A stretch of DNA of 64,000 nucleotides, from positions 62,001-126,000 of the forward strand of contig DCEX01000018.1 of NCBI GenBank assembly GCA_002315015.1. Reading direction: 5' to 3'. The notes under the pieces were generated by a model. That model saw only the letters and a program-made list of their open reading frames with translations. It did not search any database and was not told the DNA's origin. Positions 35,576 through 44,777 of the stretch are shown one piece after another. A program made the translations under genes and the position numbers. Source of the stretch: Faecalibacterium sp. UBA1819. GTDB taxonomy: Bacteria > Bacillota > Clostridia > Oscillospirales > Ruminococcaceae. Within the stretch, counting starts at the first letter, position 1. The number at the start of each line of letters is the position of its first letter.

Positions 35576-35662
35576 TTGGACTTCATCATATCATTTCTTA
35601 TCTCTGTCTTGGCAAGCGTAATCGCCTATTACATTTGCAAATGGCTGGACAGAGAAATTTAG
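35576..35662 (+). CDS. Small hydrophobic peptide, candidate type I toxin
   Basis: A 28-residue frame starting with TTG behind AGGAAGGGGG (8-nt spacing). It encodes one membrane helix and a charged end: DFIISFLISVLASVIAYYI then CKWLDREI. This layout (short N-terminus, single helix, Lys/Trp and acidic tail) is that of small membrane-active toxins and of peptides seen repeatedly in Firmicutes next to strong hairpins. It has its own promoter, a terminator hairpin at 35708, and a convergent promoter at 35784-35812 that would produce an antisense RNA over the 3' end. Toxicity is inference. Confidence 0.55.
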   Translation: MDFIISFLISVLASVIAYYICKWLDREI

Positions 35663-35707
35663 TTGGCAGCCAGCCTTGGGCTTAAGCCACCCACCCGAAA
35701 CGGAATA

Positions 35708-35744
35708 GAAAGCCCCCGGAGTTGCGACCTCCGGGGGCTTTTCG
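35708..35744 (+). terminator. GC-rich terminator hairpin, possibly bidirectional
   Basis: AAAGCCCCCGGAG / CTCCGGGGGCTTTT stem. Reads as terminator for the peptide mRNA and, with a weaker T run (TTTCTATT), for the convergent RNA. Confidence 0.75.
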
Positions 35745-35783
35745 TGTCATTTGGACACTCACATCATTTCTTTGCCTATGGGC

Positions 35784-35812
35784 ATTATATCATATTCCCA
35801 TTTTATTTGCAA
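35784..35812 (-). promoter_or_regulatory. Strong convergent (antisense) promoter
   Basis: Minus strand TTGCAA (35812-35807), 17-nt spacer, perfect TATAAT (35789-35784). No protein gene lies in front of it, so its product is probably a short RNA running into the hairpin at 35708. Confidence 0.6.
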
Positions 35813-35819
35813 TGATACA

Positions 35820-36087
35820 CTGGAATAGAAAAAATATTTTATGGAAAACGGTTTAGGGCATATCTGAACACAAAGAAACGCACGGATGCTTGTAGGAAAA
35901 ACTGAAAATTTTGACGTTTCAAAAAGCCCCTAGTGTTTTTAAACTGTGACAATATGCGCGGACAGCACAAAACACCCATCCTAACAGAAGCAGGAATATA
36001 AATTTTTGTCAAGGATGCACCGAAGAACTTTCGTTTTGCGACACATCCATTTTGGTATTTGAGGTTTACTCAATCAAGAAAAGCTTG
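35820..36087. other. Gene-free stretch with one copy of a dispersed repeat
   Basis: A+T-rich. Contains the repeat at 35852-35887 (listed separately). No gene is seen between the antisense promoter and the RsgI-like gene. Confidence 0.5.
35852..35887 (+). repeat. Dispersed intergenic repeat, copy 1
   Basis: Matches copy 3 (58332-58365, minus strand) at 29 of 34 positions over the TAGGGC..TATCTGAA..ACAAAGAAA block. Confidence 0.6.
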
Positions 36088-36819
36088 TTAAGCTGCGGAA
36101 TTGTCCAAAGCCCAGCGCTGTTTCCCATAGGCATGGCCGTGTCCTTGCCCCTGCCCGTGGTTCCGTCCCTGTCCTTGTCCTTGTTCTGCCGCCCCTTGGG
36201 TGGAGGGCGTCGGGGAGGTGGTAGTATCATTCTCGGGGTTTTCCAGCGCCATGATCCATTCTCTCATTTCGCGCATGGTAAGCCCCTGAACATCCTCGGC
36301 GGTGACGGTAGGGTCGAGCGCTTGAAGCTCTAAAAATGCGCGGTATTTGCCATAGGAAAGGCCGCATTCATGGGCGGCTTCGGCTTCGTTTGGCGTTATG
36401 GCATAGCAGTGGGCGTTTTGGTGTTCCTGTGTACAGCGCTCAACGCCTGCCAAAATACGCTGCGACTGTTCGTTGTCTGCTTCTACCACGGTAATGGATA
36501 AAAGCTCATTGTTTTCTAAACGAGACTGAATTTCCGCAGTGGAAACGAGCGTTTCGACTGCTTGTTCATAGTTTAAAAATTGAAGATTGAGCGAGCCTGC
36601 CAGAGCCTTGGCGTCCTCATTCATGGGGGTGACGGACACCACGCGGTCAAAGCGGTTAACGCCAAGCTCCAGCGAGGGGTTGATGTCCACGCTGATGACG
36701 CAGGTGGGTAAAAAATAAACCGGGTAGGCAAGAACCGCGAGAAACAGCACCGCGGCACAGGCCAAAATAGGAACCAGCCGATGCCGAGGCCGAGCGGTGT
36801 GCGCCGAGGAAAACGCCAA
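36088..36819 (-). CDS. RsgI-like anti-sigma-type membrane protein, N-terminus uncertain
   Basis: About 243 residues in this frame: one membrane helix (ILACAAVLFLAVLAYPVYFL), then the conserved RsgI-like extracytoplasmic domain VISVDINPSLELGVNRFDR-VVSV with MNEDAKALAG, and a low-complexity Gly/Gln/His tail. RsgI proteins hold sigma-I factors at the membrane, but the cytoplasmic anti-sigma domain is missing here. The frame opens with TTG directly after a stop codon and has no ribosome-binding site. A good site (GGAGGG) and ATG at 36862 start another frame (MAKKLFTGIAVVALIG) that would join this one if one base of the A run at 36810-36813 were absent. Confidence 0.7.
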   Translation of the reverse strand: MAFSSAHTARPRHRLVPILACAAVLFLAVLAYPVYFLPTCVISVDINPSLELGVNRFDRVVSVTPMNEDAKALAGSLNLQFLNYEQAVETLVSTAEIQSRLENNELLSITVVEADNEQSQRILAGVERCTQEHQNAHCYAITPNEAEAAHECGLSYGKYRAFLELQALDPTVTAEDVQGLTMREMREWIMALENPENDTTTSPTPSTQGAAEQGQGQGRNHGQGQGHGHAYGKQRWALDNSAA

Positions 36820-37042
36820 TCAAAGCCACAACAGCAATTCCAGTGAATAATTTCTTTGCCATCGTAATTCCCTCCGTTTTTTCTTTTTCGTTCCGTGTTT
36901 GAACCGGTTTCACCCCTAATACGAATGGGCAGTGACAATCCATTCATATGTTTTAAAAAAATTTTTAAATTTTTTTGCGTCATGTTTTCAGAAATACGGA
37001 AAAGAATTTTTTATTATCGTAAGACATTTAGGCGAAAAAGTC

Positions 37043-37080
37043 CAGGGGATTCTGAAAACAAAGAAATGAACGAAATTTTC
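37043..37080 (+). repeat. Dispersed intergenic repeat, copy 2
   Basis: Shares the 18-nt core TCTGAAAACAAAGAAATG exactly with copy 3 and closely with copy 1. Located just before the miaB promoter. Confidence 0.55.
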
Positions 37081-37109
37081 TTGCGCAAACCATAGAAAAG
37101 TAGTATACT
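37081..37109 (+). promoter_or_regulatory. Promoter of miaB
   Basis: TTGCGC at 37081-37086, 17-nt spacer, TATACT at 37104-37109. Confidence 0.6.
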
Positions 37110-37148
37110 AAGACAGAATATTGAATCGAAAAGGATTTGAGGGATGTC

Positions 37149-38534
37149 ATGCAGACGATTCATTTTGTAAAAAACGAGGCGGCGGCAAAGGTCATTCTGG
37201 ATTATTATCAGGATGCCCCGCCCACCGCTTTTGTTCATTCGTTCGGGTGTCAGCAGAATGTGAACGACGGCGAAAAGATTTTGGGTGTGCTGGTCAATGC
37301 GGGTTATGGCCGTGCGGCTGCGCCGGAAGAAGCCGACCTCATTATTTTTAACACCTGCGCCGTGCGGGAACATGCCGAGCAGCGGGTGTTCGGCAACGTC
37401 GGTGCGCTCAAAAAGCTGAAAGAACAAAATCCGCGCTTAATGATTGCGGTTTGCGGGTGCATGGCACAGCAAAAGCAAATTGTGGAAAAGTTCAAGGCGA
37501 GCTATCCGTTTGTCGATATTGTGTTCGGCGTGAACGCTATTGACAACCTGCCCCAGCTGATTGCCAAGCGCATTACCGGCCATAAGCGCGTGATGCAAAT
37601 GCCGGTGGAGCGAACGGAAATTGTGGAAGAAATGCCCATCCAAAGAGGGTCATCGTTCCGCGCATGGCTGCCCATTATGTACGGGTGCGACAACTTTTGC
37701 ACCTACTGCATTGTGCCCTATGTGCGCGGGCGGGAGCGAAGCCGCAAAAGCGCCGATATTTTGGCGGAGTTTCGCGGCCTTTTGGCAGAGGGCTACCGCG
37801 ACATTACACTGCTGGGTCAAAATGTCAACAGCTACGGAAAAGGGCTGGACGAAGGGCTGGACTTTGCCGATTTGCTCGCCCTGCTGGATAAAGAGCCGGG
37901 AGATTACCGCATCCGCTTTATGACCAGCCATCCGAAGGACGCCACCAAAAAGCTGATTGATACCATTGCCGCCGGAACTCATCTTTCCCACCACCTGCAC
38001 TTGCCCGTGCAGTCCGGCTCGAACGAAATTTTGGACAAAATGAATCGCCGCTACACGGTGGAAAGCTACCTCGATTTGATGGACTATGCAAAAGAACGTG
38101 TGCCGGACATGACGTATTCCTCCGATATTATTGTGGGCTTCCCCGGTGAAACGGAGGAGGACTTTGAAAAAACGATGGAGCTGATCCGCCGCGTGGAATA
38201 TATGCAGCTGTTTACCTTTATTTATTCCAAGCGCAGCGGGACGAAAGCGGCAGAAATGCCCGACGCTACCCCGCACGAGGAAAAAGCGGCACGCATTGGC
38301 AAGATTGTTGCCTTGCAGGATGAAATTGTTGCCCGCTTAACGCAAAAGCTGGTGGGTCAGGTGCAGCGCGTTTTGGTGGAAAGCGAAGGCCGAACACCGG
38401 GCGTATTAACGGGGCGTTTGGACAATAATATGATTGTTGAGTTTGCCCAAAAAGCGCCGCTGGGGCAGTTTGCCAATGTGCGAATCACCGGCGCAAAGGG
38501 CGCCGTGCTGAAAGGCGAGCTTGCTGAAGCTTGA
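37149..38534 (+). CDS. miaB: tRNA-2-methylthio-N6-dimethylallyladenosine synthase
   Basis: A 461-residue radical SAM methylthiotransferase that adds a methylthio group at C2 of i6A37 in tRNA. The N-terminal UPF0004 domain carries the first cluster (Cys in FVHSFGCQQN, NTCAVRE and AVCGCMAQ). The radical SAM cluster is YGCDNFCTYCIVPYVRG (CxxxCxxC). A C-terminal TRAM domain ends the protein. Start ATG 37149 with GAGGG upstream; TTG 37137 is an alternative. The miaA gene, which makes its substrate, is 6 kb downstream. Confidence 0.96.
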   Translation: MQTIHFVKNEAAAKVILDYYQDAPPTAFVHSFGCQQNVNDGEKILGVLVNAGYGRAAAPEEADLIIFNTCAVREHAEQRVFGNVGALKKLKEQNPRLMIAVCGCMAQQKQIVEKFKASYPFVDIVFGVNAIDNLPQLIAKRITGHKRVMQMPVERTEIVEEMPIQRGSSFRAWLPIMYGCDNFCTYCIVPYVRGRERSRKSADILAEFRGLLAEGYRDITLLGQNVNSYGKGLDEGLDFADLLALLDKEPGDYRIRFMTSHPKDATKKLIDTIAAGTHLSHHLHLPVQSGSNEILDKMNRRYTVESYLDLMDYAKERVPDMTYSSDIIVGFPGETEEDFEKTMELIRRVEYMQLFTFIYSKRSGTKAAEMPDATPHEEKAARIGKIVALQDEIVARLTQKLVGQVQRVLVESEGRTPGVLTGRLDNNMIVEFAQKAPLGQFANVRITGAKGAVLKGELAEA

Positions 38535-38594
38535 CATGACTTTCGGCAAAGAAACAGAAAATAGAAATTTGAGAATAAAAGGAGATTGAAACTC

Positions 38595-39014
38595 ATGGCA
38601 AAATGTGCAATTGATTTGTTTAAAGAGGCCGCAGCGCAGCTGCAAAAGGAAGCGGAGTATCTGGCTCTGAAGGGTACAACCGAGAAAAATGACGCCGACG
38701 AAACACTGCAAACGCTGATTGGAGATTTCAACTTGGCTCGTATCGACTTGAACAGCGAGCTGTCGAAGTCGGCAGAAGAAAAAGACAAAGACCGTGTGGC
38801 CATGCTGAATACCCGTGTCAATGACCTGTACCAGGCCATTATGGAAAATGAAAGCATGAAGGCTTATAACGAGGCAAAGCAGGAGATGGAGACGGTGATG
38901 GCTTGGGTGAACGCCATCATCACAACGGCTGTCAACGGCGGCGACCCCATGACGGTGGAGCAGCCGACAGGCGGATGCAGCGGCTCTTGCGCTTCGTGCA
39001 GCGGCTGCCACTAA
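38595..39014 (+). CDS. YlbF/YmcA-family protein with Cys-rich tail
   Basis: A 139-residue helical protein. The central part (EADYL-like EAEYLALKG, LIGDFNLARIDLNSELSK, MENESMKAYNEAKQEMETVM) matches the Com_YlbF family. In Bacillus, YlbF and YmcA with YaaT form the RicAFT complex that carries iron-sulfur clusters and affects mRNA maturation and Spo0A phosphorylation. Here the end is GGCSGSCASCSGCH, four cysteines that could bind a cluster or metal. ATG 38595 lies 10 nt after AAAGGAG. It is between miaB and mutS, a common clostridial position. Confidence 0.85.
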   Translation: MAKCAIDLFKEAAAQLQKEAEYLALKGTTEKNDADETLQTLIGDFNLARIDLNSELSKSAEEKDKDRVAMLNTRVNDLYQAIMENESMKAYNEAKQEMETVMAWVNAIITTAVNGGDPMTVEQPTGGCSGSCASCSGCH

Positions 39015-39031
39015 ACACAAGATGCCATTTC

Positions 39032-39077
39032 AGAAATGCACGCTTCTTTTCAAAAAGCGGGCATTTCTGTTTTTGAG
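39032..39077 (+). terminator. Terminator after the YlbF-like gene
   Basis: AGAAATGCACGCTT / AAGCGGGCATTTCT stem followed by GTTTTTG. Confidence 0.65.
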
Positions 39078-39148
39078 CGCTAGAACGGGAAAACAGGGCA
39101 CGGCGCAGAAAGGCCGTGCCCGCAGAAAACAAGAGGACGGTGCAATTC

Positions 39149-41785
39149 ATGGCTGGGCTTTCCCCAATGATGCAGCAATATTTTGAAATTAAGAAAAAGC
39201 ATCCCGACAAGCTGTTGTTTTTTCGCTTGGGCGATTTTTACGAGATGTTTTTTGACGACGCCATTTTGGCTTCCAAAGAGCTGGAGCTGACCCTGACAGG
39301 CCGCGACTGCGGACAGGAAGAACGCGCCCCCATGTGCGGTGTTCCGTTTCATTCCTACGAAAGCTATGTGGCAAAATTGATTGCAAAAGGGTATAAGGTA
39401 GCCATTTGTGAACAGCTGGAAAACCCGGCGCAGGCAAAGGGAATTGTCAAACGCGATGTTGTGCGCGTAATGACGCCCGGCACCGTCATCGAAAACAGTA
39501 TGCTCCAAGACGACCGCAACAACTACATTGCCAGTGTATTTGTAGACGGTCCGCGCGTGGGGCTTTGCTTTGCTGATATTTCCACCGGAACGGCAAACGT
39601 GACGTGTTTGGAAGCACAAAAACTGGAGCTTGCCCTAATTGCCGAGCTGGCGCGCTACACGCCGAGCGAGGTTCTGTTTAACGAGGCGATTTTGCCATAT
39701 AAGCAAGTGACTGCTTATATGAAGCAGCAGCTGGCCTGTGCCGCCGAGCTTTTGGACGAAGAAAATTATCAGCCCGAGCGCTGCCGCCAAGCGCTGGAAC
39801 AGCAGTTTGGGGCGAATTTTTCCAAAGAAATCGGCTTGGAAGCGGACGACCCGGCGGCAACCGCGTTAGCAGTGCTGATTGAATACTTAAACGAAACGCA
39901 GAAAAAAGGTGTGGAGCGCTTAAAAACTGTGGAGTATTACGCAAAAGCGGAGTACATGCAGCTTTCCCCCACAGCGCGGACGCACTTGGAATTAACGCAA
40001 ACCATGCGCGGACGAGAAAAGCGCGGCACACTGCTTTGGGTGTTGGAACACACCCAGACCGCCATGGGAAAACGTCTGCTGCGTTCGTGGCTGGAGCGTC
40101 CGCTCGTGGATGCTGTGCAAATCAATGAACGTCTGGACGCGGTGCAGGAGCTTGTCCATCAAACCGTGATGCGCGAGGAGCTTTCCGCGTCGCTGGAGCG
40201 CGTTTTTGACCTTGAGCGCTTATTAACGCGCACGGTTTACGGCTCGGCGGGCCCGCGTGAGCTGTATGCACTGGCGCAAACATGCGACCAGCTGCCCGCC
40301 ATCAAGCAGACGGCACAGGGAGCGCAAAGCACGCTGATGTGCACTTTGCTGGATGAAATTGACGAGCTGACCGATTTAAAAGAGCGCATTTTCTCTGCGC
40401 TCACGCAGGATCCGCCGGTGTCGCTCAAAGATGGGGACGTCATCCGCGCGGGATACAGCCCCGAGGTGGACGAGCTGCGCGACATTGTGCATGGCGGTAA
40501 GGGCTTTTTAGGCTCGATGGAAGCGCGTTTAAAAGAGGAAACGGGCATTCGTACGCTGAAAATTGGTTATAACCGCGTATTCGGTTACTATATCGAAGTG
40601 AGCAAGTCGTTTTCCCAGCAGGTGCCGGAGGGCTTTATCCGCAAGCAGACGCTGGCCAATGCCGAGCGCTATATTACCGAAGAACTCAAGCAGCTGGAAA
40701 ACAAAATTTTAGGTGCCAATGAGCGTTTGGCGGTGCTGGAGCGCGAACTGTTTGAAGCGCTTTTGCAAGATACCTCGGCACAGGCAGCGCGTATCCAGCG
40801 CACAGCGACAGCGCTTGCCCAGCTGGATGTGCTGACGGGATTTGCGGCAGTTGCCGTGAAAAACGAGTACGTTCGCCCGGAAATCAGCGACGATGACCGC
40901 ATTAAGATTGCAGAGGGCCGCCATCCCGTGATTGAGCAAATGCTGAAAGGGTCGCTCTTTGTGCCGAATGATACGCTTTTAAACGGCACGTCCGACAGGC
41001 TGTGCTTGATTACCGGGCCGAACATGGCGGGAAAGTCAACGTTTATGCGTCAGACGGCGCTCATTGTGCTGATGGCGCAAATCGGCTCGTTTGTTCCAGC
41101 CAAGCACTGCCATGTCGGTGTGGTAGATGCGATTTTTACGCGCGTGGGTGCTTCGGACGATTTGGCGTCCGGGCAGTCTACTTTCATGGTGGAAATGACC
41201 GAAGTAGCGGATATTTTGCGCCATGCAACGAAAAAGAGCCTTGTCATTTTAGACGAAATCGGGCGAGGAACCTCAACGTTTGACGGCATGAGCATTGCCC
41301 GTGCCGTGGCCGAGCATATTGCCGACGACGCAAGCGGCCTTGGCTGCAAAACGATGTTTGCCACGCACTACCACGAACTGACCGATTTGGAAGGCAAAGT
41401 GGAGGGCGTGAAAAATTATAATATCGCGGTGAAAAAGCGCGGCGAGGATGTGATTTTTCTGCGCCGCATTGTGCGCGGCCCGGCCGATGACAGCTATGGC
41501 ATTGAGGTGGCGAAGCTGGCGGGCTTGCCCGATGAAGTGACACACCGCGCCCGCGAAATTTTAAACGTGCTGGAACAGTCTGCGCCGGTACCCGCCGCGA
41601 TTCCCTTGGCCGACGCATCGCTTGCACAAGCTCAAAGCGGCGCACAAGCAGCTGAGAAAGTGCTTTTGGACAAGCTGGCGGACTTGGATGTTGAAACCTT
41701 GACGCCGCTGGAAGCGCTGAGTTACTTATACGATTGCAAGCAGGAGCTGGCAGCCGCGAGAAGGAGCGCGCAGCACGATGGCTAA
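39149..41785 (+). CDS. mutS: DNA mismatch repair protein MutS
   Basis: An 878-residue mismatch sensor. The N-terminal mismatch-binding domain includes LLFFRLGDFYEMFFDDA, with the Phe-x-Glu reader (DFYEMF). The ATPase domain has Walker A GPNMAGKST (623-631), LASGQSTFMVEM, Walker B SLVILDEIGRGT and the ATHYHELTDL switch. A short C-terminal helix-turn-helix follows. ATG 39149 is preferred (AGAGGACGG upstream). Its stop overlaps mutL by 8 nt. Confidence 0.97.
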   Translation: MAGLSPMMQQYFEIKKKHPDKLLFFRLGDFYEMFFDDAILASKELELTLTGRDCGQEERAPMCGVPFHSYESYVAKLIAKGYKVAICEQLENPAQAKGIVKRDVVRVMTPGTVIENSMLQDDRNNYIASVFVDGPRVGLCFADISTGTANVTCLEAQKLELALIAELARYTPSEVLFNEAILPYKQVTAYMKQQLACAAELLDEENYQPERCRQALEQQFGANFSKEIGLEADDPAATALAVLIEYLNETQKKGVERLKTVEYYAKAEYMQLSPTARTHLELTQTMRGREKRGTLLWVLEHTQTAMGKRLLRSWLERPLVDAVQINERLDAVQELVHQTVMREELSASLERVFDLERLLTRTVYGSAGPRELYALAQTCDQLPAIKQTAQGAQSTLMCTLLDEIDELTDLKERIFSALTQDPPVSLKDGDVIRAGYSPEVDELRDIVHGGKGFLGSMEARLKEETGIRTLKIGYNRVFGYYIEVSKSFSQQVPEGFIRKQTLANAERYITEELKQLENKILGANERLAVLERELFEALLQDTSAQAARIQRTATALAQLDVLTGFAAVAVKNEYVRPEISDDDRIKIAEGRHPVIEQMLKGSLFVPNDTLLNGTSDRLCLITGPNMAGKSTFMRQTALIVLMAQIGSFVPAKHCHVGVVDAIFTRVGASDDLASGQSTFMVEMTEVADILRHATKKSLVILDEIGRGTSTFDGMSIARAVAEHIADDASGLGCKTMFATHYHELTDLEGKVEGVKNYNIAVKKRGEDVIFLRRIVRGPADDSYGIEVAKLAGLPDEVTHRAREILNVLEQSAPVPAAIPLADASLAQAQSGAQAAEKVLLDKLADLDVETLTPLEALSYLYDCKQELAAARRSAQHDG

Positions 41786-43799
41786 AATACATGTTTTAGA
41801 CCCGCACACCGCCGAGTTGATTGCGGCGGGGGAAGTGGTGGAGCGTCCCGCTTCCGTGGTAAAAGAGCTGATGGAAAATGCGCTGGATGCCGGGGCAAAG
41901 CACATCACCGTGGCAATTGAACGCGGCGGCGTTTCGCTGATTCAGGTATCGGACGACGGAACGGGCATTGAGGCGGAAAGCTTGCCCACCGCCTTTGTGC
42001 GCCACGCAACCAGCAAGATTGCCGTGGAAGAAGATTTGGAGCATATTTTGACGCTGGGCTTTCGCGGTGAGGCACTGGCCAGCATTGCCAGTGTGTCGCG
42101 CGTAGAGGTTGTAACGAAAACGCAGGAGGACGAATTTGCTTCCTGCTACCGTGTGGAGGGCGGTGTGGAGCAAGGGCTGGAGCCTTCGGCCCGTCCCGTA
42201 GGGACTACCTTTACCGTGCGGGATTTGTTTTACAACACCCCTGCGCGCATGAAGTTTTTGAAAAAAGACCAGACAGAAGCGGGCTATGTGGCGGACGTTG
42301 CAGCACAGCTGGCCTTGTCGCGCCCGGAAGTTTGCGTCAAATTTTTAAAAGAGGGAAAAGCTCAATTCCAAACGCCGGGTGACGGAACGGTGCGCGGGGC
42401 GGCCTATGCAGTGCTTTCGCGTGACTTTGCGCGTGAACTGGTGGAAGTGGACATGAGCAGTGCAGGAATGACCGTCAGCGGGTTGATTACGCCTCCCGCA
42501 GCTTGCCGCGCCAGCCGCTCCATGCAGTTTTTCTTTATCAATGGCCGCTATGTCAAAAACCGCACCATGATGGCCGCGCTGGAAGCTGCCTATCAGGGAA
42601 CGCTGATGCAAAAGCGCTTTCCCGGCTGTGTACTCAATTTGACCATGCCGCCGCAGATGGTGGATGTCAATGTCCATCCCGCCAAAACAGAGGTTCGTTT
42701 TGCGCGGGAAAAGGACGTTTTTGAAGCGGTGTATGCGGCGGTGAAATCGGCGCTTGCGCAGCCGCAGACGGGCTTTCGGGAATTTGCATTTCAAGACAAG
42801 CCGCAGAAAGAAAGCGAACCTGCAAAAGAACCGTTTGCGGAGGAGAGAACTCCTGCGGCTCCTGTTTTGGGACAAACGCGCGCACCGGAGAAAGCTGCCG
42901 CTGCTCGTCCTGCGCAAACGGGTACGGCAAGCGGAGAACAATTGAAAGCATGTCATCAGTGGATGAACGATTTTTCCAAAAAGATAGAGCAGAGTGCTTT
43001 GCGCGAAGCGCCCGCTGCACCCTCGGTGCAAAGCGTGTCGTCTGTTCGGGCGGCTTACGAGGTGAAACCCGATATTTTTGTGCAGGAGGACGAGCCTTGT
43101 CACCGTGTGCCTGTTCCGCAGGAGCAAAAGGCAGTTGAGCCGGTGTCTTGCACAAATCAGGCCGTTCAGCCAATGCCGGCGCAAACGTCGGAGGCGTGTG
43201 AACAGATTACCCTTTTGAAAGAAGAAGCACCGCCGCTTCGTTTGATTGGTGAGATCTTTCACACCTATTTAATTGCCCAGCGCGGAGACGCGATGTGTTT
43301 GATTGACAAGCACGCCGCCCATGAGCGCATTTTGTATGAAGATTTAATGGCCGGTTTCGGTGTCCGCAGCAGTCAGATGCTTTTGTGTCCGGTGACCGTA
43401 CAGGTTTCAGCGCAGGAAAAGCACACGCTTTTGGACGCACAGGAGCTTTTGCAGAAAAGCGGCCTCGAGGTAGAGGACTTTGGAACAGGCGCAGTCGTTG
43501 TGCGTGCGGTACCCGCTGATATTGAAGAACATGATATCCCAAATTTGGTGCTTGAGGTGGCGAGCCGCCTGATGGCAAACCCCAATGATACCATGAGCGA
43601 AAAAACCGAGTGGGTGCTGCATTCGATTGCCTGTCGCGCCGCAATTAAGGCGGGCGACAAAACCCCGCCGGAAACGCTGCTCGGTTTGGCGCGCCGTGTG
43701 CTGGACGGTGAGATCCCGCCGTTTTGTCCGCATGGCCGCCCGGTGGTGCTGAAAATCACACAAAAGGAGCTGGAAAAGCAATTTGGCAGACAAGGTTAA
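41778..43799 (+). CDS. mutL: DNA mismatch repair protein MutL
   Basis: A 673-residue GHKL ATPase and endonuclease. N-terminal motifs are IAAGEVVERPASVVKELMEN (motif I), SDDGTGI (II) and FRGEALASI (III). Residues ~330-480 form a Pro/Ala/Gln/Glu-rich linker. The C-terminal dimerisation domain keeps the endonuclease motif as DKHAAHERILYE and the CPHGRP and HSIACRAAIKAGD blocks, so it should nick DNA as in other bacteria lacking MutH. Overlaps mutS by 8 nt and miaA by 17 nt. Confidence 0.97.
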   Translation: MAKIHVLDPHTAELIAAGEVVERPASVVKELMENALDAGAKHITVAIERGGVSLIQVSDDGTGIEAESLPTAFVRHATSKIAVEEDLEHILTLGFRGEALASIASVSRVEVVTKTQEDEFASCYRVEGGVEQGLEPSARPVGTTFTVRDLFYNTPARMKFLKKDQTEAGYVADVAAQLALSRPEVCVKFLKEGKAQFQTPGDGTVRGAAYAVLSRDFARELVEVDMSSAGMTVSGLITPPAACRASRSMQFFFINGRYVKNRTMMAALEAAYQGTLMQKRFPGCVLNLTMPPQMVDVNVHPAKTEVRFAREKDVFEAVYAAVKSALAQPQTGFREFAFQDKPQKESEPAKEPFAEERTPAAPVLGQTRAPEKAAAARPAQTGTASGEQLKACHQWMNDFSKKIEQSALREAPAAPSVQSVSSVRAAYEVKPDIFVQEDEPCHRVPVPQEQKAVEPVSCTNQAVQPMPAQTSEACEQITLLKEEAPPLRLIGEIFHTYLIAQRGDAMCLIDKHAAHERILYEDLMAGFGVRSSQMLLCPVTVQVSAQEKHTLLDAQELLQKSGLEVEDFGTGAVVVRAVPADIEEHDIPNLVLEVASRLMANPNDTMSEKTEWVLHSIACRAAIKAGDKTPPETLLGLARRVLDGEIPPFCPHGRPVVLKITQKELEKQFGRQG

Positions 43800-44733
43800 G
43801 GTGTTGATGCTGTGCGGCCCCACGGCCAGCGGAAAAACGGCGCTGGCCGTCATGCTGGCCAAGGCGCTCGACGGAGAAGTGATTTCCGCGGACTCCATGC
43901 AGATTTACAAAGGGCTTACAGTGGGGACGGCGGCGCCGACGGAAGCGGAAATGCAGGGGGTGCCCCATCATTTGATCGGTGTGATACCGCCTCAGCAGCG
44001 CTTTTCTGTGGCGGACTGGACGGCGGCGGCTGCCGAGAAAATTGCGGATATTCACCGCCGCGGCAAAACGCCGATTATCGCAGGCGGCACGGGGCTGTAT
44101 CTTTCCAGCCTAATGAACGGTGTGCGCTTTGAGGAGGAAAAAACAGACCCCGCCCTGCGCGAAGCACTTGCGCGGCAGCTGGAGCAAGAGGGCGCCGAGG
44201 TGATGTATCAGCGCTTATGTGAAGTGGACGCGGCGTATGCAAAAACGCTGCACCCCAACAATGCCGGGCGTGTGCTGCGCGCGCTGGAAGTTTATCTGCA
44301 AAGCGGCCAAACCATGACGCAGCGCTTGGCGCAATCGCTTCCGCCGGAAAAGCCGTATGACACCTGCTTGTATGCGCTGAATTACGAGACGCGCGCAGAG
44401 CTGTACGAAAACATTGAGCGCCGTGTGGACGCGATGATGCAGCAGGGGATTTTGGACGAAGCACGCTGTGTATATGAGCACCGCGACAGCTGGCACACGG
44501 CGGTGCAGGCCATTGGCTATAAGGAGTTCTTCCCGTTTTTAGAGGGGGTGCAGCCGTTGGAGGCTTGTGTGGATGAACTGAAAAAAGCGACACGCCATTA
44601 TGCTAAACGTCAGCTGACATGGTTTCGCAGAATGGACGGCATTCGCTGGGAACGCGCTGCCGACCCCGCTGCGGCCGAAAGAATTGCCGATGCTTTTTTG
44701 CGAAAGACCGGCGCAGACCAGCGCGCTGATTGA
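43783..44733 (+). CDS. miaA: tRNA dimethylallyltransferase
   Basis: A 316-residue enzyme that transfers a dimethylallyl group to A37 of tRNAs reading UNN codons. The P-loop is LCGPTASGKTALAV, followed by ISADSMQIYKGL, GGTGLYLSSL and the Gln/Lys-rich swinging-domain end HYAKRQLTWFRR. Start is TTG 43783, giving the usual short N-terminus before the P-loop; a GTG at 43798 or ATG 43807 would cut into it. Its dimethylallyl diphosphate donor comes from the MEP pathway (dxr, ispG here), and MiaB modifies its product further. Confidence 0.95.
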   Translation: MADKVKVLMLCGPTASGKTALAVMLAKALDGEVISADSMQIYKGLTVGTAAPTEAEMQGVPHHLIGVIPPQQRFSVADWTAAAAEKIADIHRRGKTPIIAGGTGLYLSSLMNGVRFEEEKTDPALREALARQLEQEGAEVMYQRLCEVDAAYAKTLHPNNAGRVLRALEVYLQSGQTMTQRLAQSLPPEKPYDTCLYALNYETRAELYENIERRVDAMMQQGILDEARCVYEHRDSWHTAVQAIGYKEFFPFLEGVQPLEACVDELKKATRHYAKRQLTWFRRMDGIRWERAADPAAAERIADAFLRKTGADQRAD

Positions 44734-44777
44734 TTCCAATCAGCCAAAGAACATGCAAAAGCGAACAGGAGGCAAGT

